64,000 nucleotides of DNA from assembly GCF_963678635.1 (NCBI RefSeq), contig NC_087066.1, positions 60,482,875 to 60,546,874 of the forward strand, written 5' to 3'. The notes under the pieces are model-generated. The model searched no databases, was not told where the DNA came from, and saw only the letters and a program-made list of their open reading frames with translations. A program made the translations under genes and the position numbers. Positions 44,003 to 55,033 of the stretch are shown piece by piece. The number at the start of each line of letters is the position of its first letter. Positions within the stretch are counted from its first letter, which is position 1. This DNA is from Symsagittifera roscoffensis. Taxonomy: Eukaryota > Xenacoelomorpha > Acoela > Convolutidae.

Positions 44003-44410
44003 TGAGTTAGGACTGGTGTGTAACTCATAGAGTAATTTCGGATAGGGTACACCGTCTGCTCGTCACGCTATCTTATTTTCGGCCGGATAGATTCGTGCAA
44101 CTTCTTAGTCTAATACCGATCCTAATCTTACTCTTATACTATCTAGTCTCAGGTTGTTTAACTAGTCTCTGCTAGGCTCAATAGATCTAGGGTATACTGG
44201 TTTATTGCGGCTGCTGAAGTGCTCGGGAGAGTCCAACTAATTTCTAAGTTAAATTCAAATCTCTCTGGTGCTGAAATTACAAGTAACTTCAGCACTTACA
44301 AATAAGTGGGTTGTTAGTTAGATGGATCATGATTGGTTAATATTAAATACTTTACATTGGTAAAACATTTAATTTATCCAATCATAAAATATAGTTTAGA
44401 TCAGGTTCCA
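44003..44410 (-). repeat. 5' LTR of the giant element
   Basis: 408 bp, matching the left LTR throughout by eye. In element orientation it carries CCAAT-type motifs, TATAAG, and AATAAA (plus-strand TTTATT at 44201-44206). It should contain the promoter for all the minus-strand ORFs. Confidence 0.95.
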
Positions 44411-45000
44411 ATAGACTCCGTAAGACAAGTGCGGTATAATATCAAAGACGTTCATAAGCATATACTCTTTGAGTTATTGTGTCTAAAACATCAAACCATT
44501 ACTTCAACACAGAATTCTAATATATGAAGGCACAAAATAAAGCTCTCTGCTGCCTTTGTACTTATTACAGAAAAAACTGAGGGTTGATTTTGCTTCGAAC
44601 GAAGCTTTCAAAATATTAGGACTGATTTTTAGATCGCGAATTGTGTAACTATATTTTTACGAACTACTAAAGTTTCTTTACAATCAATTTTGGGCCTTCA
44701 CAGCAAAATCCTTCTGAATAGCCTTTTGGTACGAAGATTCAACAAAAAATTAACATACAAAGATTCATCATACAGTACGAAGATTCAACATACAATACGA
44801 GAAGAGAAACAAAAAATTGATCAAAACTCCCACATTTAGACCAGGCAATAAAAACTTCTTTGACGTGCAAAGCTTTTGAATCTTTCGGAAGAAACTGTTT
44901 TCCCTCGAGACATACTAAACTTTTCGCATTCTGAAATCCAAAGTATAAGATCTTCATATTCTAAATAATGAAGACCAGACCCGACTATAATTTCAGTTAG
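44411..45000 (+). pseudogene. LINE-A: 3' part (reverse-transcriptase thumb and tail)
   Basis: Begins with the right ATAG duplication. Codons continue the LINE-A frame cut at 25508, through HIDSV-type thumb sequence and a LLPLYLLQKKLR stretch, with stops and frameshifts. The homology fades near 45000, and the 3' end is not precisely defined. Confidence 0.65.
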
Positions 45001-45590
45001 TCAAGGGAAGCTTTTTTGTTGTATTGCCACCTCATGAATGCTCTCGGCATTCGAGATTTCTTGATGTAGTCCCCAGAATTCTAGTACGACGGACTATGCT
45101 TGAGTTAAGGTTACTGAGTAAAACCCCGATGAAGTAAAACATCATCCATTGAGCCTTAAAATATAAATTAAAACATAATTTCCGTGTTCAAAAAGAGCCT
45201 AAATGGCTCACTAGAGGAGGAACCTACGCCCAATTTAAAATTTTTTCCCGAAATCCACTTAGAACGTTAGATTTCTGTTACACGCTCAAATTAACCAAAT
45301 AACTTTAACCAAAGACAAAAACCAAAGACAAAAATTGAGGACTGGCCCATGTTGAATATTCTATGATCTTCATGGTCTTTAAACCATTAGTCTTTTAAGT
45401 TTTTAATTCCAAGGTTTCTCATATTTAGTTCCCAACTTTATCCTACAGTCAAATGCTAAGGTATGCTCACATTTACATTTTAAGACATCAAGATGTCACA
45501 ATCACGTTCACAACCGATATTAATAATAAGACAGTTAATGATCATTAACATGCTATGCCTTCAACGAATATAAGAGTACACCAACACAAA
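45001..45590. other. Sequence with no recognised feature
   Basis: A/T-rich sequence between the LINE-A remnant and the R1 array. No frame, hairpin or repeat could be supported. Confidence 0.4.
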
Positions 45591-46131
45591 ACAAGACTGC
45601 TCGTATCAGGGCGAAGCCCTGAATGTTCCGACTGCCTTTTAAGGTTTATGGAGCAGTAATAACAATAAAAAATTCACTGAAATAAAACAAAATGAAAAAA
45701 AAAAAATCTAAACTTTGAAATTTTTTTATGAAAATCATCCCCCCACACGCCATATAAAGTACAAAAGGATAGATTTCGCTCCTTGTAACAAACCAATTAT
45801 GGCAAATAAGCTTCGGTCAACCAATTTGGAACGATTTATAAGACGGATTAAATCTCCGCTTACGCGTTAATAGCGCGAATTATATCGCGCGTTAATTGTC
45901 CCAAATTGGTCAAAATGGCCAAAATGGCAATCTTTAAACCCTCATAACTTTACGAAAAACAATCACAGGTGAAAAATTTTTTCACATTTAAGTTCAGGAC
46001 AACAATGGCTTTCGAATGATTTAAAAAAATTGTCAAAAATGGCTAGTTAAAAAGTCGAAATTTGTCTGAAGAAAAAAAAAACCCACCCCGAGCACAAATA
46101 TTCCGTTACTTTCGTATCGAAAGTCGGAACA
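45591..46131 (+). mobile_element. R1 element, first of three
   Basis: The left end is ACAAGACTGCTCGTATCAGG with hairpin CAGGGC-GAA-GCCCTG. The right end is TTACTTTCGTATCGAAAGTC-GGAAC. The next copy follows directly in the same orientation. Confidence 0.82.
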
Positions 46132-46682
46132 ACAAGACTGCTCGTATCAGGGCGAAGCCTTGATTGTTCCGACTGCCATTTAAGGTTTTTGGAGACTTTT
46201 TTTTGAGTGATTGCTTTTTAATAACATTAAAAAATTCAATGAAATAAAACAAAATGAAAAAAAAAATTCTAAAATTTGAAATTGTTTATGAAAATCATCA
46301 CCCCACACGCCATATAAAGTACAAAAGGATAAATTTCGCTCCTTGTAACAAACCAATTATGGTAAATAGGCTTCTTTTAAACAATTTGGAACGATTTCTA
46401 AGACGGATTAACTCTGCGCTTACGCGTTAGTAGCGCGAAATATATCGCGCGTTAATTGTCCCAAATTGCTCAAAATGGCAATCTTTAAACCCCCGTAACT
46501 TTACAAAAAATGATCTTAGGTGAAATATCTTTTCAAATTTGAGCTCAAGACAACAATACCTTTCGAATGATATTTAAAAAATCCGTCAAAAATGGCTAGT
46601 TAAAAAGTCGAAATTTGTCTGAAGAAAAAAAAACCCACCCCGAGCACAAATATTCCGTTACTTTCGTATCGAAAGTCGGAAC
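46132..46682 (+). mobile_element. R1 element, second of three
   Basis: Starts at ACAAGACTGCTCGTATCAGG and ends at GAAAGTCGGAACAA. It has a private insertion near 46190-46215 (TTTTTTTTGAGTGATTGC). The left hairpin is diverged on one arm (GCCTTGA). Confidence 0.8.
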
Positions 46683-46725
46683 AATAATATATCTTTAACC
46701 GTCCCTTGTCCCACAGTAAAAATAA

Positions 46726-47248
46726 ACAAGACTGCTCGTATCAGGTTTTATTGGTTTATTGAGCAGCAGTAATACATAAAAAATAAATGAAATAAAATAA
46801 AATGAAATTTTTTTTTCTAAAATTTGAAATTTTTTTTTAATAAAAATCATCTCCCCACACGCCATATTATAAATTACAAAAAGATAGATTTCGTTCCTTG
46901 TAACAAATCAATTATGGCAAATAAGCTTCGTTCAACCAATTTGGAACGATTTATAAGACGGATTGAATCTCCGCTTACGCGTTAGTAGTGCGAATTATAT
47001 TGCGCGTTAATTGTCCCAAATTGGTCAAATTGGCCAAAATGGCAATCTTTAAACCCTCATAACTTTGCGAAAAATGATCACAGGTGAAATATCTTTTCAA
47101 ATTTAAGCTCAGGACAACAATACCTTTTGAATGATATAAAAAAATTCCGTCAAAAATGGCTAGTTAAAAAGTCGAATTTTGTCTGAAGAAAAAAAAAACC
47201 TACCCCGAGCACAAATATTCTGTTACTTTCGTATCGAAAGTCGGAACA
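46726..47248 (+). mobile_element. R1 element, third of three
   Basis: Separated from the second copy by about 43 bases of unrelated sequence. Its left hairpin region is deleted: it goes from CTCGTATCAGG directly to TTTTATTGG. The right end, TCGTATCGAAAGTCGGAACA, is intact. Confidence 0.78.
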
Positions 47249-48059
47249 ATAAGCCAGAAAACCAAAATGTTACCATTCATCGAGACAACTTCTTTGACAT
47301 GTTCCGGAAGCTGACTGCTCCGGTTTTCACATATGATACCAAAAATAACGTAGAAACCACGAGTTGCTCATTTCTTTATTCATTTATCAAACGATTACTA
47401 GATGGCTTTCATCCGGATTTTATTCCCACCCCACACGCACACAAATTTTGGAAAACAGATCGAAAAACAAAATTGAAAAACAGAAAACGATTTTTTATAG
47501 TTTTTTGTTTAAATAGATCTTTTGCGAAGTTACAACTGCGTGATATGTGTACAGGAGCCGGAAAGTATTGTTGTTCTGATTACGATCACCAAACGGTCAC
47601 AACAAGTATTGACATTCAGCTTGCTAGTTTTGAAAAGCGTCAAAAAAAACTTGTTTCGAGACAAACATTTGCTTTTTTCTTAAGTTTTTGGAATTTTTTT
47701 TGAAAAAAAAGTTTTTTTTTTGAATGTTTGTTTTTGCGATAGCACCATGCTAATGTTTTCTAATAAATCAACTGGCTACTTTTGTGATTTAATTGGAATT
47801 ACATAACAACAGAAAGCTTAGTTTCAAAAACGTTTAAATAGTTTTCTTCCGACGTGTAACTCGATGAAATTGTCTGTGTGTCTATTTGTCTGTGTGTCGA
47901 TAAAACTTGTACCGAAGTTTAATTTCCCCAGCAAAGAATTGACCACCCAAAATAAAGTTTGAATGCATTGATAAATTAATCGCAAAAGCATCAATACATA
48001 AGCTTCAAAACTGAAAACTAGTTTATTTCTCTCAAAAAAATGCAAAAATATTATTTATC
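47249..48059. other. Open but unidentified stretch
   Basis: A frame on the plus strand starts in the R1 tail and stays open to 47703. The part after 47250 encodes about 150 residues with no motif or homology I recognise. No splice sites are obvious. Probably non-coding or an old element fragment. Confidence 0.25.
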
Positions 48060-49790
48060 AGAGGCGAAGCGGAGGTTCGCACCACTTGCGATACCACACA
48101 AACATAAGAGGTCAAAAAACAAGAAAAAGTTTTTAAAAACCTAGACGAACAAAAACTTTAGTAGTCTCAACAGAAGACATTTGAGGGCCCAGCTAAAGCA
48201 GGAGCTACATGTTTGAAATTTTACGTATTTATAATTTGCCCAAACCTTAGTTGTGTCTCAAATAAAAATAATTGAGAAGAGTGAAAAAATTGACACTGAA
48301 ATTTTTCAAAGGACACAAAATTTCTTTTACTAAAAATAAGAATTCGCCGCTTCTGCAGAAAAATTCTCGTAACCTGTTCTTCCGATAGAACTTTTCATCT
48401 CAGATTTGATAGAGTAGTTATTAAGAAAATTCAAAAAACTTCTTATAAACGGTACGAAATCCAAAACTTTTTCTTCATAGAGCAGACCGCTCAATTAGAG
48501 TAGAATCCCAAAGCCGAATTTTTCGATTGAACACTTGACCTGAGAATTAGCACTTTAGTTTTCGAGTCAAAACAAAACGTTTCCAAAATACTGTCGAAGT
48601 TTCAAAACTGACTTTCACGAGGGCCAAAAATTTTTGTATAAAAAAAACTTGGGAGTAGTCGCGTATGCAAAGGGGCTTCTCACAACTCATATTTTGATTT
48701 GAACTCAAAATCTCACATATTGCAGGGTAGTTTTCGATGAAACAAAAATTTGAAAAACGGTCAAAAAATCAAAAATTTGACATTTCTGAGTGCGATATTT
48801 TTTGTATAAATCTATTGTGAATGGCTGCTAATTCAGGGCAGCTTACCACCATCAGTTATCTCAAGTGAATCCACAATCTCAGATTTGGCAGGCTAGTTTC
48901 CGAGAACAATCAAAGAGTTAAAAAAAACGGACAAAAAATAAAAAATTTCACTTTACCCGGGGACATAACTTTGTGAGTAAAATTCTGGAGGTAGCCGCCT
49001 TTGCAGTGGAGTTTTCTGAAAACTCGTTCTTTTCATTGAAATCAAAATCTCAGATTTGGGAGGCTAGCTTTTGAGATAAAATGGGTCAATTATTTTCCCT
49101 GCAGACTGTTTCGAAGGATGTAGACAGAGGGTTGAAGTACAAAGAGACAAGGATAAAATGCAGGCATACAGGGGAGTAGCTCGTCGTTCCGCTAACACCC
49201 GTTTTTGAAAATCGGTTAAAAAAATCTTTAACAAACTCAAACACATTCATTTTCATTACACTTGTAATAAAAATCCTAGACAAACATGCCGAGCAAGACA
49301 TTTGATTTTTAAATTGGCAACGGAACAAAAATTACCGAGCAGAAATAAAGCTGTAAAGCTGACAATCTTTGAGCAGATACCAGTAGAGCCAAAAAAATTA
49401 TTTCAGTACAACTTTAAAAAGATTTAAGTCCCCCTGAACCTACAATCAATAAGATAACAAGATACTTGCTTACGGCACAAAACAAATCTGTGACATGGCA
49501 GCTAAGCCGACAAAACTTAAGCAGATAAGCTAACGTCCGCCACATCAATTTTACCGGAAAAAAACTTCAATTGCATACACACTTAAAAAAACGTGATGCG
49601 AACGGGATTCAAACCCCGGATCTTAGAATGCAAAGGCAATGGCGATACCTCTAGGCCAACTGCGAAGAAACCTCGAAGTTGTTAAGATTCAACGAGAAAG
49701 CAAATTAAAAACTTGGAACAAAACTTGTTGACGAGAAAAAGTCTAGTTCCCGATTGAGACACTTGCTTTATCAAGTATAAAAAAATACTA
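48060..49790 (+). repeat. R2 interspersed repeat, long composite copy
   Basis: The left motif is GAGGTTCGCACCACTTGCGA near 48068. The right module is GACGAGAAAAAGTCTAGTTC with CACTTGCTTTATCAAGTAT near 49725-49785. A tRNA-like segment (49592-49670) lies just before the right module, as in the 5.7-6.3 kb copy. The unusual length suggests other insertions inside, which I could not delimit. Confidence 0.45.
49592..49670 (-). repeat. tRNA-derived (SINE-like) segment
   Basis: On the minus strand it has an A-box-like GTTGGCCTAGAGGTATCG and a good B box GGGTTTGAATCCCG, spaced as in a tRNA. The loop reads TTTGCAT (TGC would be alanine), but the anticodon and acceptor stems do not pair. A functional tRNA is unlikely; a SINE head or tRNA pseudogene is likely. 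Confidence 0.6.
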
Positions 49791-50467
49791 GCGCATAGTT
49801 TACAAATTCTAACAGCCCAGAAACTCAAATGCGGCACGACTGTGAGTCTAAATAACAACAACAAAAAATTACGAGAGAACTAAATCATTTTTACTTCAAA
49901 ATGCTTGGTAGGGACAAAAAAGATCAAAACAATAAAATTTCATTGACAAAAAAAAATATTTCGTTCAATTTGGAGGCCAGTCTGAAAACTCAGAGCTTCG
50001 CGTTGATACGTGCAGTTTCTCAAGTCGAAAGATCAATTGCTTCCCAAGCAGGTCTACCATGATCCACGCTCATAGCTTGACTATGAGGCAACAAAACTAA
50101 AAAATGCATGTGGGTTCAGTCGTGAGCAAAACGGTTTTCCTCAAAAAACAAACAAAAAAACTCATGTTGGTTCTTTCTCTGAAAAATGAATGGACTTTTT
50201 TATTAAAAAGGAGGGAAAACTGAATAAGAGATCTCGCCTCTTTTCAACTTTCAACTCACATTTCGAGATTTGTTTTGTTAGTTGTTTTACGCGTTTTTAT
50301 GGCTAAAGGCATGATGTCACGATGTACACTATAAAGAAAAAATCGGTTCACCATGATTAGTTTGTTCAATATTCAAAATTTCATTGCGTCAGGAAAAGGT
50401 TAAAATAGTTTTTCGAAATTGAAATTCAAACGTGGGAGGGGGCGTGGAAAAGATCCGAGATCTTTTA
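49791..50467. other. Sequence with no recognised feature
   Basis: A/T-rich sequence between the R2 copy and the split R1 copy. No coding or structured signal was found. Confidence 0.4.
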
Positions 50468-50663
50468 TTGTTCCGACTTTCGATGCGAAACTAACGGAAT
50501 ATTTGTGCTCGGGGTGGGTTTTTTTCTTCAGACAAATTTCGACTTTTTAACTAGCCATTTTTGACGGAATTTTTTTAAATATCATTCGAGAAATATTGTT
50601 GTCCTCAGCTCAAATTTGAAAAGATATTTCACCTGTGATTTTTTTTTGTAAAGTTACGGGGGT
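50468..50663 (-). mobile_element. R1 element, inverted, left piece (split by LINE-B)
   Basis: TTGTTCCGACTTTCGATGCG through AAGTTACGGGGGT. Its homology to R1 stops exactly where LINE-B begins and resumes at 54703 with TTAAAGATTGCC, so the two pieces rejoin without missing or duplicated bases. Confidence 0.85.
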
Positions 50664-53600
50664 CAAAATTCAACAAGAAAGCAATTTGAAAACTTGGAGC
50701 AACTCATTTGCAAATTTGTTGTGGTAAATTGTTGTGATAAACTTATTAATTAGCACTAGCTGCTATTTGATAAGTTCATTTCAGAGCGCACTGTTCGGCA
50801 AATCGGATACTTACGTGGATAGCACTATGCTAAGGGGTTTTAGAGATCCGGTTGATGGTACTCAGCATTTGAACTAGAATAACAAAAGATATATTCACTT
50901 CACTTACGTGACGTTGTTGGTTATTAACTCTATCGTTCTCTGCTTTATTTCCGATACTTCTTCTTGATTTATTTTAAAGAGCTAAAATAGAGACAACTGA
51001 TTTGATTGTCATGGTGGACGGCGATAGTGGACGTGGGCGGTAATCGTTTACCAAGGACTATTATCCTGCGATTGACGAGCTGCTTGATTGTAATCCTGAA
51101 GAATTGAATAAGTTTTTCGCCACTGTCATTAAAAGCAATCTCACTTGTTTATTACGCGAAGGCTTGTCCAGGGTGAAGTCCACTACCTTAATTGTCGATT
51201 CGATATCTGCGGTAGAAAAATCTATCAAGTCTGTGCCAGTCACCCTTGCTGTCCAAACCGTCATCTCCAACCCCTCTACCTCTGCACAGTCTGAAACTCT
51301 CCATAAAGTAGATGAAATCAGAATTCAAGGCATACCTGAGAGCTCATCTCAAATCACAGCAAAACGATTCGAAGCTGATTCGAAACTAGTCACCGTTGTG
51401 CTGGAATTTATTGAAAAGGATGCTTCAGGTTGTATTCAAGACGTTTATAGGGCGGGCAAATTGAAACCCAATTCAGGAAAGTCCCGAAGTATCATTGTAA
51501 AATTGAATTCAGCGTGGTCTGCTCGCAAGTTATTGAGCAAAGCCTACAAGCTGAAAGACTATTCATCTGCCGTATTCCTTAGTAAGTCCCTCACAAAAAC
51601 TGGCCAAGAACTTGAAAGAACCCTTCTGAAAAAGCGATTTGAACTTAGCGAATCTGGGCATGACAAAAGTCTCATTAAAATTAGAGATTTAAAACTTTAT
51701 TTGGATGGCCAAGAGGTTCCAATAAATTCCAATGAAGACGGACTATATTCTGAATTATTTATAGTGTTCTTAAATTGCCCAAGTTTTGTTTCATTAAATA
51801 GACGACTACAAGTTGTTAACTTGTTAAATTCGTGGAACTGTGGTATCTTCTGTGCCTCCGAAACGTGGCTGAATGACCCTACCGAATTTAATCACGTTTT
51901 TCCTTTCTCTGATTATTTCGTTATTGCTCGATCTGATAGATCAAATGGCGAACACGGGGGTGCTCTTATAGCCATGAAATCTACCTTAAATTCACATTTT
52001 GATATCATACCGGTTCATTGCAACTCTAATGTTGGATGCGCTGCTTTACTTTCGAGTTCTTCATATGTTTTATGCATTGCTACAGTATATAATCCTCCTG
52101 CATCTTGTAGGTTCAGGCAACCCTGTTCAGAAGTTCAATATTTCCTATCCTTAGTATATTCTGCTTACCGGACGGAATGTTCAAAACTTGGATGTTTAAA
52201 TAATTATTTCTTACTTGGCGGTGATTTAAACCTACCGGATATTGATTGGCGCATTAGCTTCAGTTCTTCCAGCTTTGACAAGAGTTTGATTGCAATCTTC
52301 CAAGATTACAATCTGCAGCAATTGATTCATGAACCAACTCATAATAGTGGGAATATACTTGACATTCTTCTAACTGACCGTTTTCTAGAAAATGAACCTG
52401 TTGTCTTTGATTGTGCACTTTCTGATAACCGTGCCGTTGGGGTTACATTTTCAATGCATACAAACGCTGAGTTATTTCCACCATCTTAATCCAGAAGTTC
52501 TTTTAATTTCGTTGCTTTTAATAGTTTCCTAGATGCATGCTACGATGCATTAAGTTATCCAAATTTTTTCAACTCTGTTTATGCCTACAATATCAGGTGC
52601 AGTGGCACCATCTGCACAGCTGAAACGGAAAAAACGACAACAACTACCTTTTTACTACAGTTCATCTACCGTTCACCTTATTAACAAACTAACTTCAAAG
52701 ACACGACAATTCCCGGCTTGCGATCATAGTTCTCTGGCACTTGAGCTTGACCGAAACTTAGAACTAGATAAATTATGTTATCTCAACTCATTTGCAAATT
52801 TGAATGTTAACAACTGTTTCAAAATTCTCAAGAGCATTTCCAACAAGTTCCTGGCACCTTACATTGGGGGTCATTTAAAGCTCGCACCATTTTAGAAAAA
52901 CCCAATTTATTTAATCGCTTTTTCGCTTCAGTCTTCAAACCCTCCTGTTCGGTCGATGTGTTACAGCTCTATACTTGTTCGTCAGTTTCGTTAACTTCCA
53001 TTGATATCTCTTTCGATAAAATTCTCAACTTCTTAAGCTCTGCTGATGATTCATCCTCAGTTTGCTGTGATAATGTACCTGCTGCATTTCTAAGGTACTG
53101 CTCTAATCAACTGTGTCCCTTGGTTATTGCGCTTTACGAGAATATTTTGAAGCACAAAGCCTGATGCTTGAAAAACTGCGTATGTTTCACCTCTTCATAA
53201 GAAAGAAAGTTACACTGATGTTACCAATTATCGGCCAATCAGCTTATTACCGAAATTATCACTAGGTCTAGAATGAGTTTTATTTGATCATGTTTATTTG
53301 AAAATCCGGTACAAAGTTTCGTCATCGCAATATGGGTTCATGTTTCGGCGTTTAACTGTAACTCAATTTTTGAGTTTTTGTGATAATATTTTTGAAGGTC
53401 ATGATCAGGGTCTTTTTACTACCGTGTTTTATGCTGACATAAAGAAAGGTTTCGATTCAGTGCGACATAAACGGCTGCTTTATAAACTTGCGTCATATGG
53501 CCTTGATCATGATTTCCTAGAACTTCTACATAGTTATTTATCCAATCGCTACCAGCGTGTGCACATAGATGGCATGCTATCTGAAATTGTCTCAGTGACA

Positions 53601-54635
53601 AGTGGGGTGCCCCAAGGTAGCATTTTAGGGCCTTTATTATTCTTACTGTTTGTAAACGATCTTCCCTCAACCCTTAGCACCTCTCCTTTTCTCTTTGCTG
53701 ATGATCTCAAATACTGCAGCGTAAACTCTACTTCCTTACAGACTGACTTGTTCGCTCTACAGCGGTGGTGCACTGAAAATTTTCTTGATTTACATCCAGA
53801 GAAGTGCAAAATACTCTCATTTTTTCACTGTTCCATAACGACTCTCTATATCGGTAATACTTTGCTTGATAGCATTCAAAGTTTTAAAGACCTTGGTGTT
53901 ATTTTTACTTCGAATTTAGGTTGATCCCTCCACGTTGTTGACAAAATTTCGAAGTGCTATAAGGTCTTCTTTATGCTGAAAAGAAATGTTCCGATGAGTG
54001 CATCTAGATCACTCAAAATTAATTTATACAAAACTTGTATTCTCTCCATTTTATCTTATGCATCTCCATTTTGGTCCGCAAGCAAAACAGATCTTCAGAA
54101 GTTGGAGTCTTTAAATAAGCGTTGCATTAAGTGGATTGGCATGACTGGTGATTATAATTCTACACTCTTGAACTTGAATATTTACCCTATCTCCTATAAG
54201 TTAGAGATAAGTGATTTACTCCTTTTCCATCGACTTTTCCACGGGAAATATGTCCTGAATATTTTCAATTACGTTACCCTTTCAGAATCTTGTTCGTCGT
54301 TGCGGAGCTCAAATTACTGCATGTTTGTTTTGAAAAATCGAAGATATTTGAAGACGAGAAATTTTTATTTTGATCGAGTTGTAAGGTTGGTAAATCACCT
54401 GAAAATTGATGCTCGTGATTCATTTTGTGAATGGAAAAGGAAAATTCACCTTTTCTACAAGAGCAAGCTTCAAACTTACAATGAAAAAGTGAGCTGTACG
54501 AGGTCGGAAAAATGTATTTGCCTGTATTGTCGTTCTTAATATCTTTTTTCAAAAATATAAACTATTTCTATTATTGCTGTTAAGTTTTGTAAATTGTAAG
54601 ATTATTTTGTAAATGCCCCAAGGGGTAAATTAAGT

Positions 54636-54702
<67 letters not shown>
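50664..54702 (+). mobile_element. LINE-B: CR1/L2-like non-LTR retrotransposon, 4.0 kb, damaged
   Basis: A LINE inserted in an R1 copy. 5' to 3': leader; an ORF1-type region from about 51060 (PAIDELLDCNPEELNKFF, later VYRAGKLKPNSGKSRSIIVK); apurinic-type endonuclease about 51770-52480 (CASETWL, GGALIAM, GGDLNLPDIDW, LSDNRAV); reverse transcriptase about 52900-53930 (NYRPISLLPKL, QYGF, FYADIKKGFDSV, GVPQGSILGPLLF, FADDLKYC); thumb and tail to 54540; then a CT microsatellite. The ORF1-type part and endonuclease share one 461-residue frame (51104-52489). Downstream, the frame is broken by stops and shifts near 52490, 52895, 53165 and 53925, so it is not active. There is no target duplication, and the microsatellite tail fits the CR1/L2 group. 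Confidence 0.88.
54639..54702. repeat. CT microsatellite, LINE-B 3' tail
   Basis: About 64 bases of CT repeat with one interruption, directly after CCCCAAGGGGTAAATTAAGT. It sits at the LINE 3' end, where such elements often carry a short repeat rather than poly(A). Confidence 0.92.
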
Positions 54703-54707
<5 letters not shown>

Positions 54708-55033
54708 GATTGCCATACTGGCCAATTTGGGACAATTAACGCGCGATCTATTTCGCGCTATTAACGCGTAGGCTGAGAGTTAATCCGTCTTAGAAATCGT
54801 TCCAAATTGGTTGAAAGAACCTTTTCTGCCATAATTGATTTGTTACAAGAAGCGAAATCTATCATTTTGTACTTTATATGGCGTGTGGGGGATGATTTTC
54901 ATAAAAAATTTCAAATTAAAAAAAATTTCATTTTGTTTTATTACATTTATTTTCCTAATGTTATTACTGCTCCATAAGCCTTAAAAGTCAGTCGGAACAT
55001 TCAAGGCTTCGCCCTTCTACGAGCAGTCTTGTT
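54703..55033 (-). mobile_element. R1 element, inverted, right piece
   Basis: Resumes R1 homology at TTAAAGATTGCC and ends with the family terminus TACGAGCAGTCTTG. The terminal hairpin is partly decayed (AAGGCTTCGCCCTT). Confidence 0.85.

Larger units (their letters stand above)
25509..44410 (-). mobile_element. Giant env-bearing Ty3/gypsy-type LTR retroelement, 18.9 kb
   Basis: Bounded by two 408-bp LTRs that I read as identical (25509-25916 and 44003-44410), each TG...CA in both orientations, with a 4-bp ATAG target duplication. Coding is on the minus strand, so the right LTR is 5'. Order of frames from 5' to 3': basic 155-aa ORF, 2740-aa Gag-Pol, 50-codon ATG-less frame, 76-aa and 62-aa membrane ORFs, 378-codon ATG-less frame, 872-aa env-like glycoprotein and 597-aa unknown. 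The pol order (protease, RT, RNase H, integrase) places it in Ty3/gypsy. A typical Ty3/gypsy element is about 5-8 kb, so this one is two to three times larger. Intact frames and matching LTRs suggest recent insertion. It lies inside LINE-A. Confidence 0.95.

Noticed and set aside
47179-47703. 174-codon plus-strand frame
   Set aside because: It starts inside the R1 tail and has no recognisable domain; no evidence of an exon boundary.
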